A stretch of DNA of 64,000 bases from Pseudomonadota bacterium (GTDB lineage Bacteria; Pseudomonadota; Alphaproteobacteria; Rhodospirillales; Magnetospirillaceae), in NCBI GenBank assembly GCA_023458315.1, contig JAEXAH010000124.1, positions 1 through 64,000 of the forward strand. Reading direction: 5' to 3'. The translations under genes and the position numbers were made by a program. Shown one piece after another: positions 41,394 through 50,044 of the stretch. Position 1 is the stretch's first letter, and the number at the start of each line of letters is the position of its first letter. The notes under the pieces are model-generated. The model was not told where the DNA came from. It ran no database searches and saw nothing but the letters and a program-made list of their open reading frames with translations.

Positions 41394-42353
41394 CTAGCGC
41401 CGGGGCAGGATGGGCAGGTGTTCGCGGTACCAGGGCGAGGTCATGAACAGCCGGGCCAGGGTGTCATAGACCTGCCGCACCGCCGGTTCGCGCAATTTGT
41501 CCTCGTGCGCCACCAGCCAGATGGCCGAGGTCAGGCGCGGCGCGCAGATATCCAGCAGCACGATGCGGTCGTCGTAGAAAGTGGAATAGGGCGGCAGCAC
41601 GCCGACACCGACGCCCTTGACCAGCGCCTGATGCATGGTCGGGGTGGTCGGGGTCAGGATGATCTCCTGACGGCCCAGGCGCTGGTGCACCAATCCGTTC
41701 CAATCGTCCAGGCTGCGGATCGACCGGTACAGCGCGATGTCCAGCAGCGGTTCGTCCACCAACTGGTCGAAACTGTCGAAGCTTTTGCCCGAAGCCAGCA
41801 GCTTGTCGCCCACCGCCGGGACCAGATGCATGGTGCCGACCCGGCGGATCTGATAGGCGCCGCGCAGGGTGGGGGCGTCCTCGGTGCTGGTGAACAGCAC
41901 GGCCACGTCGGCGTCGTCCAGTTGCGTGCTGAAAGCCAGCGGCGGCAATTCGGCGCGGATCTGCGCCGCATCCATCGGCTGTGGACCGGCGGAAGAATCT
42001 CCTAATAGGATTGGAATCAGGGTATAGCGCAGCAGCCCCTCGCTGGCCGCCACCGTCACCGTCGGGGTGGCGGCGTGGTTCAGGTCGGCCAGGATGTGTT
42101 CGGCCTCGGCCACCGCGCGGGCGACGGCGCGGGCCTGCTCCAACACCAGCAAACCCGCGGCTGTCGGGGTGGCGCCCGAGCGTTTGCGGGTGAACAGCGG
42201 CCGTCCCGCCGCTTCCTCCAGGTCGCGGATGCGGCGGCTGACCGTCACCTGATCCATTTGCAGCGACGTGGCGGCGGCGGCAAAGCTGCCCTTCTCGGCG
42301 CATGCCAGTATCAGGCGAAGATCGTCCCAGCTATGAAGGCGAATAGGTGTCAT
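41394..42353 (-). CDS. LysR-family transcription regulator
   Basis: This 319-residue LysR protein has an N-terminal winged helix (LHSWDDLRLILACAEKGSFAAAA and MDQVTVSRRIRDLEEAAGRPLF) and a C-terminal ligand-binding domain. It is divergent from the acetyltransferase gene with 102 bp between, the normal arrangement for a LysR regulator and its target. The inducer is unknown. ATG 42353 is the family start. Confidence 0.9.
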   Translation of the reverse strand: MTPIRLHSWDDLRLILACAEKGSFAAAATSLQMDQVTVSRRIRDLEEAAGRPLFTRKRSGATPTAAGLLVLEQARAVARAVAEAEHILADLNHAATPTVTVAASEGLLRYTLIPILLGDSSAGPQPMDAAQIRAELPPLAFSTQLDDADVAVLFTSTEDAPTLRGAYQIRRVGTMHLVPAVGDKLLASGKSFDSFDQLVDEPLLDIALYRSIRSLDDWNGLVHQRLGRQEIILTPTTPTMHQALVKGVGVGVLPPYSTFYDDRIVLLDICAPRLTSAIWLVAHEDKLREPAVRQVYDTLARLFMTSPWYREHLPILPRR

Positions 42354-42455
42354 TTCCTACCCGGACCCGTTCGGTATGGCAATTTCACCATATACGTCAA
42401 AAGGCATGCGCCGAGGCAAAATCCACTCAATCGTTCAGCCAGTGAGGTTTCCACC

Positions 42456-43046
42456 ATGGAACAGCAGGGCTCTAAAAACTGGTCGCTGGAAGTCAGCCTG
42501 GTCCGCACCCCGGACCAGTTCGCCATGGCGATGGCCGTGCGGGCAGCCACCTTCCTTGCCGAAGAAGATAATATCACCTATTTCGACGAATTTGACGGCA
42601 ACGACTATTTTGCGACCTATTTCCTGGCATTCGTCAATGGCGATCCTGCCGGAACGATCCGTTTGCGCTTCTTCCGCGACTTCGCGTTGCTGGAGCGGGT
42701 GGGCATCCGCAAGCGTTACAGGTCGTACAAGGTCTTTGCCGCCCTGGCGCGGGCGTCGCTGGAACATGCTCGCCAAAAAGGCTACCAGATCGTCGCCGGT
42801 CGCGCCAAGGGCGACACCCACAAGCTGTGGCGGCGGTTCGAGGCGCGCCAGACCGGCCCGGTGATCGACATGTTCCGCGGCCAGTTGACGCCGGTGGCCT
42901 TCGATCTCAGCCACATGCCCGACACCGGCCACATGCCGTGCGGCCCGTTCGGCGATCCCGATTACGAAAGCCTGATCACCCAGATCGAGGGCAATTGGGA
43001 TTTCAGCAAGGTCCAGCGTCCCAACCTGTACCTGGCGGCGGAGTAA
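42456..43046 (+). CDS. GNAT-like acyltransferase
   Basis: This 196-residue protein looks like an acyltransferase of the GNAT or N-acyl amino acid synthase type. It has an N-terminal strand-helix region (AMAVRAATFLAEEDNITYFDEFDGNDY), a central FVNGDPAGTIRLRFFRDFALLERVGIRKRYR with the R-x-x-Y/G phosphopantetheine-type pocket, and a C-terminal KGDTHKLWRRF. ATG 42456 is set by conservation and by the intergenic boundary. It leads an operon with an RHH protein (6 bp downstream) and a 61-residue protein. The substrate is unknown. Confidence 0.75.
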   Translation: MEQQGSKNWSLEVSLVRTPDQFAMAMAVRAATFLAEEDNITYFDEFDGNDYFATYFLAFVNGDPAGTIRLRFFRDFALLERVGIRKRYRSYKVFAALARASLEHARQKGYQIVAGRAKGDTHKLWRRFEARQTGPVIDMFRGQLTPVAFDLSHMPDTGHMPCGPFGDPDYESLITQIEGNWDFSKVQRPNLYLAAE

Positions 43047-43052
43047 CGTCCC

Positions 43053-43460
43053 ATGAACGCAACGCCAGCCCATGCGGATATCGTGCTGCGCGTCGGCCTT
43101 GGCCGCATCGCCCGCGATGTGCGGCAGCGGGGCGACAACCTGATGCTGGCCATCCTGGAAACCGCCATCCGCACCCTGGACCTGCGGTTGGGCCAGCAAT
43201 CCAGCGGGGGGCCGTTATCGGCCCCCTGGCTGGCGGTCGGCCTGGAAATGGAACGGCGGCTGATCACCCTGAACGGTCGCCGCCGGGCCATTCGCCTGGA
43301 ACGTTCGTTCTGGGACCAGCTCGACACCATCGCCGCCCAGTCCGGCGTCACCGCCGAAACCTTGTGCTCGCTGATCGACCGCGCTTGCGGCGGCGAGAAC
43401 CTGGCCTCGGCCCTGCGTGTGTTTGTCTTGTTCTACGTCAACGAAGGGAATCCATCATGA
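43053..43460 (+). CDS. Ribbon-helix-helix domain protein
   Basis: This 135-residue protein carries a RHH-type DNA-binding unit in its second half, with KR-type strand RRRAIRLERSFWDQLDTIAAQSGVTAETLCSLIDRA. It resembles the RHH_4 family that includes arylsulfate sulfotransferase-associated repressor-like proteins. The first half is an unknown helical domain. It follows the acyltransferase and overlaps the next gene by ATGA. It probably regulates this operon, though that is inference. Confidence 0.8.
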   Translation: MNATPAHADIVLRVGLGRIARDVRQRGDNLMLAILETAIRTLDLRLGQQSSGGPLSAPWLAVGLEMERRLITLNGRRRAIRLERSFWDQLDTIAAQSGVTAETLCSLIDRACGGENLASALRVFVLFYVNEGNPS

Positions 43461-43642
43461 TGATCGACCGCGACATCAAGGACGTCGCCGCCCAGCTTCC
43501 GTCCAGCGCCACCGTGCTGCATTGCGCGGTGCGGCTGTTCCTGGATGCCGCCCGCGCCTCGGGCGACAGCGAAACCATCGGCATCGGCGAACGCATGGTC
43601 GAGATGCTGGAGCCGCTGAACGAATACGCGCCGCGCTGCTAG
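43457..43642 (+). CDS. Small acidic protein in the acyltransferase operon
   Basis: This 61-residue protein (MMIDRDIKDVAAQLPSS) has a short helical middle, AVRLFLDAARASGDSETIG, and ends NEYAPRC. Its start overlaps the RHH stop (ATGA), which indicates translational coupling. Its stop overlaps the convergent hydrolase gene's stop by the four bases CTAG. No family is recognised; it may be a partner or antagonist of the RHH protein. Confidence 0.65.
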   Translation: MMIDRDIKDVAAQLPSSATVLHCAVRLFLDAARASGDSETIGIGERMVEMLEPLNEYAPRC

Positions 43643-44493
43643 GCGCGGTGGCGGTTCCAGTGGTCGCGGATCAGCCGGTCCACTCGCTGGGGACGTTCGT
43701 TGCAGGCCAGATGTCCGGTGTCCGGCAGGATGGCGGCGGTCGCGTGCGCGATGGCGCCGACCGTTTCATTCACCAGGGCCACCGGGGTCAGCCAGTCGTC
43801 GGCGCCGCTGACGGCCAGCACGGGAAGCGTCAGCTCCCCGAGCCGGTGACGCACGTCATAGGCGGGCAGGTCATGGACGAAGACATGGGCGGCGATGTCG
43901 GCGTTCAGGCCCGACAGCGCCAGGTCGGCCAGCGCGCCCGCCGTCTGGGGATGGGCGTAGGCGGGGGCGACCAGCCGCATGTAATGCTCCAGCGCCTGGG
44001 GACCAAGGTCGCCCGCGAACACCCGCTCGGCCGCCGCGCGGGCCTCGGCGCCATGGGTGCGTTCCAGGGTGACGAACGAGGCGGCGAGCTCCAGCCGCGC
44101 CGCCGCGTTCAGCAGGACCAGACCGCCCGCCCGGCCGGGATGGTCCAGCGCCAGCTTCAGCGCCACGTGGCCGCCCGCCGAATGGCCGACCACCAGCGGC
44201 CGGTCCAGGCCCATGACGTCGCAAAAGGCGGCGACGTCGGCGGCCATGGCGTCGAAGGTGCAGGTGTCGGCCGCCACCGGTTGCGAGCGGCCCTGGCCGC
44301 GCAAATCCAGGAATATCACCTGGCCCCACTCGCTCAGCGGGGCCAGGCCGGGACGCAGATAGGCGTGGTCGAAGCCGGGGCCGCCATGCAGGGCCAGGAT
44401 GGTCGGACGGGGAACCAGACGCCCCTCCGCCACCTCATGCCCGGCGCCGACCACGTCGAAATACAGTTCGATGCCACGCACGTTTACCCGCAT
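43639..44493 (-). CDS. Alpha/beta hydrolase, proline iminopeptidase-like
   Basis: This 284-residue hydrolase has the oxyanion motif ALHGGPGFDH, the nucleophile elbow VGHSAGGHVALKLALDHP with Ser in GHSAG, and DDWLTPV plus GHLACNERP, which should supply the acid and His. The HGGPG motif is typical of the prolyl iminopeptidase branch, but esterases share it. It converges with the acyltransferase operon, sharing CTAG, and lies divergent from the methyltransferase gene. Confidence 0.88.
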   Translation of the reverse strand: MRVNVRGIELYFDVVGAGHEVAEGRLVPRPTILALHGGPGFDHAYLRPGLAPLSEWGQVIFLDLRGQGRSQPVAADTCTFDAMAADVAAFCDVMGLDRPLVVGHSAGGHVALKLALDHPGRAGGLVLLNAAARLELAASFVTLERTHGAEARAAAERVFAGDLGPQALEHYMRLVAPAYAHPQTAGALADLALSGLNADIAAHVFVHDLPAYDVRHRLGELTLPVLAVSGADDWLTPVALVNETVGAIAHATAAILPDTGHLACNERPQRVDRLIRDHWNRHRA

Positions 44494-44546
44494 GGGGTCC
44501 GCTCCTTTGCGGTTGGTTGCAACGACTCAGGGATCGCGAGGCCATT

Positions 44547-45392
44547 ATGACGCTCGACCACGAATACGCCAGCCATGGGTTTGCCGACGTGGACCAGGCC
44601 GCCGCCGCGCCGGGCCTGTTCATCGACTATCTGGACCGGGTGCGCGGCGTGCCGACCATCGGCGAGATCGACAGCGCCCTGCGCGCCCTGGTCGGCGCGG
44701 TGCAGCCCCGCCGCATCGTCGAGATCGGCTGCGGCACCGGCGATCTGCTGGCCGATCTGTGTTGCGGCGACACCTGCGGCCTGGGGGTCGAGAAAAGCGC
44801 CCGGCTGGCGGAAGAGGCGGCGGCGCGCCATGCCGACCGCGACGGCCTGACCTTCCTGGTGCACGATTTCGCCGAGGATGACGGCGGCGCCCCCCTGGCC
44901 GCCCTGGGCTTCGCGCCGGGCGGGACCGACGCCATCGTGCTGAACCGCGTGGTTCAGCATCTGGCGTCGCCGGTGCCGCTGTTGCGCAACGCCCTGCCGC
45001 TGTTGCGGCCGGGCGGTCAGATGATCATCTCGGACGTGGACTGGACCACCCTGCGCCTGGACATGATCGACCGCGACACCGCCGAGGCGGTGGTGGCCGA
45101 GCATGTGGCCTCGATCATCACCCCCGACGCGGGCAGCACGGCGGGCGCCCTGTTGCGCGCCGCCGGTCTGGCCGACGTCACCCTCAAGGTCGGCATCGTC
45201 CACCGCATCGAGGATTTCGAACTGGCCGACCACCTGTTCTCGCTGCGCGCCGCCGCCAACCGTCTGGTGGAACGTGGCCTGCTGGTCGCCCGCGCCGCCG
45301 AACGCTGGCTGAGCGAAGCCGCCGAGGCCGACGACTTCGCCGCCGAGGTGCTGCAAACCATCTTCGTCGGCACCATGCCGCAACGGGTGTGA
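44547..45392 (+). CDS. Class I SAM-dependent methyltransferase
   Basis: This 281-residue protein has the SAM-binding motif I (VEIGCGTGDLLADL), an acidic loop (FLVHDFAEDDGG) and PLLRPGGQMIISDVDW, all typical of class I methyltransferases. I use ATG 44547 because GAGG stands 5 bases upstream and the domain starts there. The acceptor is unknown. It begins 53 bp from the divergent hydrolase. Confidence 0.88.
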   Translation: MTLDHEYASHGFADVDQAAAAPGLFIDYLDRVRGVPTIGEIDSALRALVGAVQPRRIVEIGCGTGDLLADLCCGDTCGLGVEKSARLAEEAAARHADRDGLTFLVHDFAEDDGGAPLAALGFAPGGTDAIVLNRVVQHLASPVPLLRNALPLLRPGGQMIISDVDWTTLRLDMIDRDTAEAVVAEHVASIITPDAGSTAGALLRAAGLADVTLKVGIVHRIEDFELADHLFSLRAAANRLVERGLLVARAAERWLSEAAEADDFAAEVLQTIFVGTMPQRV

Positions 45393-45454
45393 TGAAAATC
45401 GAGGCGGGGGCGTTCCCCGCCTCGGTCGCGTTTTCATGGAAAGAAAGGATGGCC

Positions 45455-45763
45455 TCAGGCGTCGTGGCTGCCGCCGCGCCGTTTGGCCAGCAGGCGGTCG
45501 CGTTCGGCGATCAGGGTGTCCAGGTCGCCGTTGTCCAGCGCCTCCTGGGTGCGGCGGCGCTCGGCGCTGCCTGATTCCTGCAAGGCGGTGGTGCGGGCCA
45601 GGGCGCGCTCCAGTTCATCCTTGGCCTCGACGCAGGCGGTATCGACCACCGAGATGAATTCCTCGACCGCGCGCACCAGACCGCGCATGGATTCCGCCGC
45701 CCGCTGCTGTTCCGACGCCACGCGCCGCAACAGGAAGTGTTCGCAAGGCACCACGTTGGTCAT
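45455..45763 (-). CDS. Small helical protein of unknown function
   Basis: This 102-residue protein (MTNVVPCEHFLLRRVASEQQ) has long amphipathic helices, EEFISVVDTACVEAKDELERALARTTAL and LDTLIAERDRLLAKRRGG, suggesting a coiled coil. It has no signal or membrane segment. A candidate inverted repeat CTGCAT-N5-ATGCAG (45832-45848) lies about 70 bp upstream and may be an operator. No family is recognised. Confidence 0.6.
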   Translation of the reverse strand: MTNVVPCEHFLLRRVASEQQRAAESMRGLVRAVEEFISVVDTACVEAKDELERALARTTALQESGSAERRRTQEALDNGDLDTLIAERDRLLAKRRGGSHDA

Positions 45764-45902
45764 CGGCCTGCTCCCGCGAGAATGCGCAACTCGGACCAGC
45801 TTAGCGCGCTGTCTGCATGACGTGCGCAAAACTGCATCGTCAATGCAGCATAACAGAAATGTGTCGCGCGCAGAGGTGCCGAAAGTTTCAACCGAACGGC
45901 GC

Positions 45903-45936
45903 AAAAGAATAAGGCCACCGCCTTGCGGCGGTGGCC
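45903..45936 (-). terminator. Terminator after the Bax-inhibitor-1 gene
   Basis: GGCCACCGCC (45913-45922) and GGCGGTGGCC (45927-45936) form a 10-bp stem with a 4-base loop. On the minus strand it is followed by TTATTCTTTT. It ends the gene at 45965-46687. Confidence 0.85.
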
Positions 45937-45964
45937 TCGTCCTGGTCCCCGGGGGGTGTCGCGG

Positions 45965-46687
45965 CTATTCGTCGCGGCGCACGCCCAGGAATTGCAGCAG
46001 GAACATGAACAGGTTGATGAAGTCCAGGTACAGGGTCAGGGCGCCCATGATGGCCTTTTTGGTGGCCACTTCATGGCCGTCGGCCTCCCAGTACATTTCC
46101 TTGATCTTCTGGGTGTCCCAGGCGGTCAGACCGGCGAAGATCAGCACGCCCGCGGCCGAGATCACGAATTGCAGCATCGAGCTGGCCAGGAAGATGTTGA
46201 CGATGCTGGCGATGATCAGGCCGATCAGGCCCATCACCAGGAACGTGCCGAAGGCCGACAGGTCGCGCTTGGTGGTATAGCCGTACAGCGACAGACCGGC
46301 GAAGGCGGCGGCGGTGACGAAGAAGGTGCGCGCCACCGAGGCGCCGGTGAACACCAGGAACACGGTGGCCAGCGACGCGCCCATCAGACCGGCATAGACC
46401 CAGAAGATGGTCTGGGCGGTGGACGCCTTCAGGCTTTCGATCTTGAAGCTGAAGAAGAACACCAGCGCGATGGGGGCCAGCATCACCACCCACTTGAGCG
46501 GCGTGCCGAACAGCAACTGCACGGCGGCAGGCGACGACGCGATCAGGAAGGCCACCAGACCGGTCAGCGCCAGGCCGCCCGCCATGGTGTTGTAGACCCG
46601 CAGCATGTACTGGCGCAGGCCCACGTCGATCTGCGCGGCCTCTGCTTGCGCGGGGGTCATGTATTTGCGATCGGAACCGAAGGCCAT
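45965..46687 (-). CDS. Bax inhibitor-1/YccA family membrane protein
   Basis: This 240-residue protein has seven hydrophobic segments typical of the BI-1/YbhL/YccA family, with ARTFFVTAAAFAGLSLYGY and the conserved TAWDTQKIKEMYWEADGHE and LTLYLDFINLFMFLLQFLGV near the end. These are calcium-leak or protease-modulating membrane proteins. ATG 46687 is the natural start. It has its own terminator. Upstream and downstream genes are unrelated. Confidence 0.92.
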   Translation of the reverse strand: MAFGSDRKYMTPAQAEAAQIDVGLRQYMLRVYNTMAGGLALTGLVAFLIASSPAAVQLLFGTPLKWVVMLAPIALVFFFSFKIESLKASTAQTIFWVYAGLMGASLATVFLVFTGASVARTFFVTAAAFAGLSLYGYTTKRDLSAFGTFLVMGLIGLIIASIVNIFLASSMLQFVISAAGVLIFAGLTAWDTQKIKEMYWEADGHEVATKKAIMGALTLYLDFINLFMFLLQFLGVRRDE

Positions 46688-46811
46688 TGTCGTACCTCTG
46701 GTTAGGGGTGAAAAAACCTTTACAGGTCCAATATGGCGCGGTTGGGCCGGGAATCAAGCAAGGGAATTCACGGATTGCCGTGACTGACAGCCATCGACGT
46801 TTGGTTCGGGC

Positions 46812-49343
46812 TCACTCCCCGCGCAGCAGCGGCGCCGCCTTGGCGCGCATGGCGGTGAAGGTTCCGGCGAATCCGGCCAGCAGGCTGGCGGCGACGCAGG
46901 CCGCCACGGTGGCGGCGGCCAGTCCGGGCAGGAACACCCAATCGGCGCGCATGACCTTGACCAGCACCGCCCAGGCGGCGACGGTGCCCACCAATCCGGC
47001 CGCCAGTCCGGTGGCCAGTCCGACGATGCCGAATTCCACCAGCCACGCCCGCCACAATTCGGCGCGGGTGGCGCCCAGCACCTTCATCACCACCGCTTCA
47101 TAGACCCGGCGGCGGTGCCCGGCCATGACCGCCCCCGCCAGCACCAGGGCGCCCGCCGCCAGCGTCACCAAGGCCGCCAGCCGCACCGCCATGTCGGCGT
47201 TGGCGATCATGCCGCGCACCGCCAGCAGCGCCTCTTTGACCCGGATGGCGGAAACGTTGCCCAGGGCGTCGGTGACGGCCTTTTCCACCGCCGCCTCGGC
47301 GGCATCGGGGGCATGCACGGTGGCGATCCAGGTGTGCGGCGCGCCGCGCAGGGCGTTGGGCGACAGGATGAAGGCGAAATTCATGTTCAGACTCGACCAC
47401 TCGATCTCGCGCAGCGACGCCACATGCACCTCGATCTCGCGGCCCAGCACGTTGAGGCCCAGCGTGTCGCCGACCTTGAGGCCGAAGCCCTTGGCGATGG
47501 CCGCGTCCACCGACGCCAGCGGCGGGCCGTCGTAATCGGCGGGCCACCATTGCCCGGCGGCCAGCCGCATGCCCTGGGGCGGAGTGGCGGCGGCGGTCAG
47601 GCCGCGGTCGCCGCGCAGCGCCCATTCCGCCTCGGGCGCCACCACCACTTCGGCGGAGGGGCGGCCATTGATGCGGGTGATGCGGCCGCGCACCATGGGC
47701 GCCTCGTCCACCCGGGCGCCGGGAGCGGTTTTTGTCACCACGCGGGCGAAATCGCCGCGCTGGTCGGGCTGGATGTCGATGAAGAAGAAGCTGGGCGCCT
47801 CGGCCGGCATGCGTTCGCCGAACTGGCGGGCCAGATTGCCCTCGATCTGGGCGATGGCCACCAGCACGGTCAGGCCCAGCCCCAGGCTGAGCACCACGCT
47901 GACCACGGCGCTGCCCGGCCGGTGCAGATTGGCCAGGGCCAGCCGGGCGGTGGGATTGGCCCACAATCCGCGCCGCCGCCGCGACAACATCGCGGCGCCG
48001 CGCGCCAACAGCGCCGCCACCCCCCGGAACAACGCCAGCGTCGCCACCGAACCGCCGACGAAGGCGGCGGCCAGCAGGCGGTTGTCGGCGCTCAGGATCG
48101 CCAGGGCGGCCAGCGCCGCCGCCACCAGCCCCAGCAGCACCAGGGCGCCGCGTCCCGGCAGGGTGGACAGCGGCGATACCGCCTGCCGGAACAGGGCGGT
48201 GGCGGGCACCTTGCGGGCACGGGCCAGCGGCCACAGGGTGAACAGGGCGGCGGTCAGCACGCCATAGGACGCGGCCACCGCCAGCGGCGGCCAATGCAGG
48301 CCGGTGCGGGCGGCCAGCGGCAGGGCGTCCCCGGCGAAGCGCACCACCAGCCCGGGCACGGCGGCGCCCACCGCCAGCCCGGCCAGGATGCCGATGCCCG
48401 CCAGGGCGGCCACCAGCAGGCCATAGGTGGTGACGATCAAGGCCGACGGTGCCCCCACCGCCTTGAGCACGGCGATGGTGTGGGCGCGGCCGTCCAGATA
48501 CGCCTTGACCGCGTTGGCGACGCCGATGCCACCCACCAGCAGGGCGGTCAGCCCGACCAGGGTCAGGAAGGCGGAAAGATTGTCGAGCAGGCGGCCGACG
48601 CCCGGCGCCGCGTCCGAGGTGTCGCGCATTTGCCACGCCGCCTGCGGGAAGGCGGCGGCCAGCCGGGTTTTGGCCTCGGCGGGCGGCATGGTGTCGGGCA
48701 GGGCCAGACGATAACCCCAGCGGATCAGGCTGCCGGGCTGGTCCAGATTGGTGGCGGCCAGGATGCTTTCCGACACCATCAGGCGCGGCCCGAAGGCCAG
48801 GGCGGTGGCGATGCGGTCGGGTTCGCGCACCACCAGCGCGCGGATTTGCACGCGGGCGTCGCCGACCATGACCACGTCGCCCAAGGCGATGTTCAGGGCG
48901 CTCAGCAGGCCGGGATCGGCGGCGGCGCCCCAGGCGCCGTCCTTCAGCGCCAGCGCCTCGGCCAGCGGCAGCGGCGGGTCCAGTTCCAGGCTTCCGGCCA
49001 GGGGATAGGCGCCGTCCACCCCCTTCAGTTCCACCAGCCGCCGCGCCGCATTGTCCGGGGTGCGGGCCATGGCGCGCAGGTCGAAGCCTTCGCTCAGGGT
49101 GCCCAGGCCGCGCAGCACGGCGCGCTGGTCGTCATCCACCGGGCGATAGGATTGCCGCAGATCCAGGTCGCCGCCCAGCAGGGCGCGGGAATCCTCGGCC
49201 AAGGCGGTGTGGAAGGCGGCGCGCAGGCTGCCCGAGGCGGCGATGGCCGCCACCCCCAGCGCCAGACAGGCGATCAGGATGCGGAAACCGCGCAGCCCGG
49301 CCCGCAATTCGCGGCGGGCATAGACCAGGGCGAGGCGGATCAA
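46812..49343 (-). CDS. ybbP: FtsX/MacB-type ABC exporter permease (YbbP-like)
   Basis: This 843-residue permease has an N-terminal helix and a large periplasmic domain, then FtsX-type helix triads (LVALAGIGILAGLAVGAA region and the C-terminal VLAGAVMAGHRRRVYEAVVMKVLGA). The size and layout match YbbP of the YbbA-YbbP exporter beside tesA. Its start overlaps the upstream ATPase gene by 4 bp. The substrate is unknown; it may deal with lipids or toxic acyl compounds. Confidence 0.9.
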   Translation of the reverse strand: MIRLALVYARRELRAGLRGFRILIACLALGVAAIAASGSLRAAFHTALAEDSRALLGGDLDLRQSYRPVDDDQRAVLRGLGTLSEGFDLRAMARTPDNAARRLVELKGVDGAYPLAGSLELDPPLPLAEALALKDGAWGAAADPGLLSALNIALGDVVMVGDARVQIRALVVREPDRIATALAFGPRLMVSESILAATNLDQPGSLIRWGYRLALPDTMPPAEAKTRLAAAFPQAAWQMRDTSDAAPGVGRLLDNLSAFLTLVGLTALLVGGIGVANAVKAYLDGRAHTIAVLKAVGAPSALIVTTYGLLVAALAGIGILAGLAVGAAVPGLVVRFAGDALPLAARTGLHWPPLAVAASYGVLTAALFTLWPLARARKVPATALFRQAVSPLSTLPGRGALVLLGLVAAALAALAILSADNRLLAAAFVGGSVATLALFRGVAALLARGAAMLSRRRRGLWANPTARLALANLHRPGSAVVSVVLSLGLGLTVLVAIAQIEGNLARQFGERMPAEAPSFFFIDIQPDQRGDFARVVTKTAPGARVDEAPMVRGRITRINGRPSAEVVVAPEAEWALRGDRGLTAAATPPQGMRLAAGQWWPADYDGPPLASVDAAIAKGFGLKVGDTLGLNVLGREIEVHVASLREIEWSSLNMNFAFILSPNALRGAPHTWIATVHAPDAAEAAVEKAVTDALGNVSAIRVKEALLAVRGMIANADMAVRLAALVTLAAGALVLAGAVMAGHRRRVYEAVVMKVLGATRAELWRAWLVEFGIVGLATGLAAGLVGTVAAWAVLVKVMRADWVFLPGLAAATVAACVAASLLAGFAGTFTAMRAKAAPLLRGE

Positions 49344-50044
49344 GAGGCGCTCTCCGCGATTGCCAGCTTTCCGTCCTCGACCCGCACAATGCGCTGGCAG
49401 CGGGCGGCCAAAGCCGGGTCGTGGGTGATCAGCACCAGGGTGGTCCCGGCCTGGGCGTGCAGGTCGAACAGCAATTCGACGATGGCGCGGCCGGTGGCCT
49501 GATCCAGATTGCCGGTGGGCTCGTCGGCCAGCAGCAGGCGCGGCCGGGCGACGAAGGCGCGGGCCAGGGCGACGCGCTGCTGTTCGCCGCCCGACAATTG
49601 GCCGGGATAATGGTCCAGGCGGTGGCCCAGCCCGACCCGGCGCAATTCCTGCTCGGCGCGGTCGAAGGCATCGGCGGCGCCCGCCAGTTCCAGCGGCACC
49701 GCGACGTTTTCCAGGGCGGTCATGGACGGCACCAGATGGAACGCCTGGAAGACGATGCCCACATTGGCCCGCCGCCAGCGTGCCAGCGCATCTTCGTCCA
49801 GGGGGGAAAGATCGGCCCCGGCCACCCGGACGCGGCCCGACGTGGCGCGTTCCAGACCGGCCATGACCATCAGCAGGGTGGACTTGCCCGACCCCGACGG
49901 GCCGACGATGCCGAGCGTCTCGCCCTCGGCGACCTCAAGGTCGATGCCGCGCAGGACGTTGACCTCGCCCGCCAAGCTCGCCAAGGTGAGGGTGACGTCG
50001 CCCAAGGCAACCAGGGGCGTGGAAACGGGAGCGGATGACGACAT
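49340..50044 (-). CDS. ybbA: ABC exporter ATPase (YbbA-like)
   Basis: This 234-residue ATPase has Walker A VGPSGSGKSTLL, signature LSGGEQQRVALARAF and Walker B LLLADEPTGNLD, as in LolD/YbbA/MacB-type ATPases. The start ATG occupies 50044-50042 and shares two bases with the divergent tesA start. ATG 49343 of the permease overlaps its stop. The YbbA-YbbP/tesA arrangement is conserved from gammaproteobacteria. Confidence 0.93.
   Translation of the reverse strand: MSSSAPVSTPLVALGDVTLTLASLAGEVNVLRGIDLEVAEGETLGIVGPSGSGKSTLLMVMAGLERATSGRVRVAGADLSPLDEDALARWRRANVGIVFQAFHLVPSMTALENVAVPLELAGAADAFDRAEQELRRVGLGHRLDHYPGQLSGGEQQRVALARAFVARPRLLLADEPTGNLDQATGRAIVELLFDLHAQAGTTLVLITHDPALAARCQRIVRVEDGKLAIAESAS

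Noticed and set aside
43639..43642. CTAG overlap of convergent stop codons as regulatory site
   Set aside because: It is the trivial result of two abutting genes and shows no extra structure.
47115..49502. 795-residue plus-strand frame opposite ybbP
   Set aside because: Antisense shadow of the FtsX-type permease; no domain and Gly/Gln/His bias.
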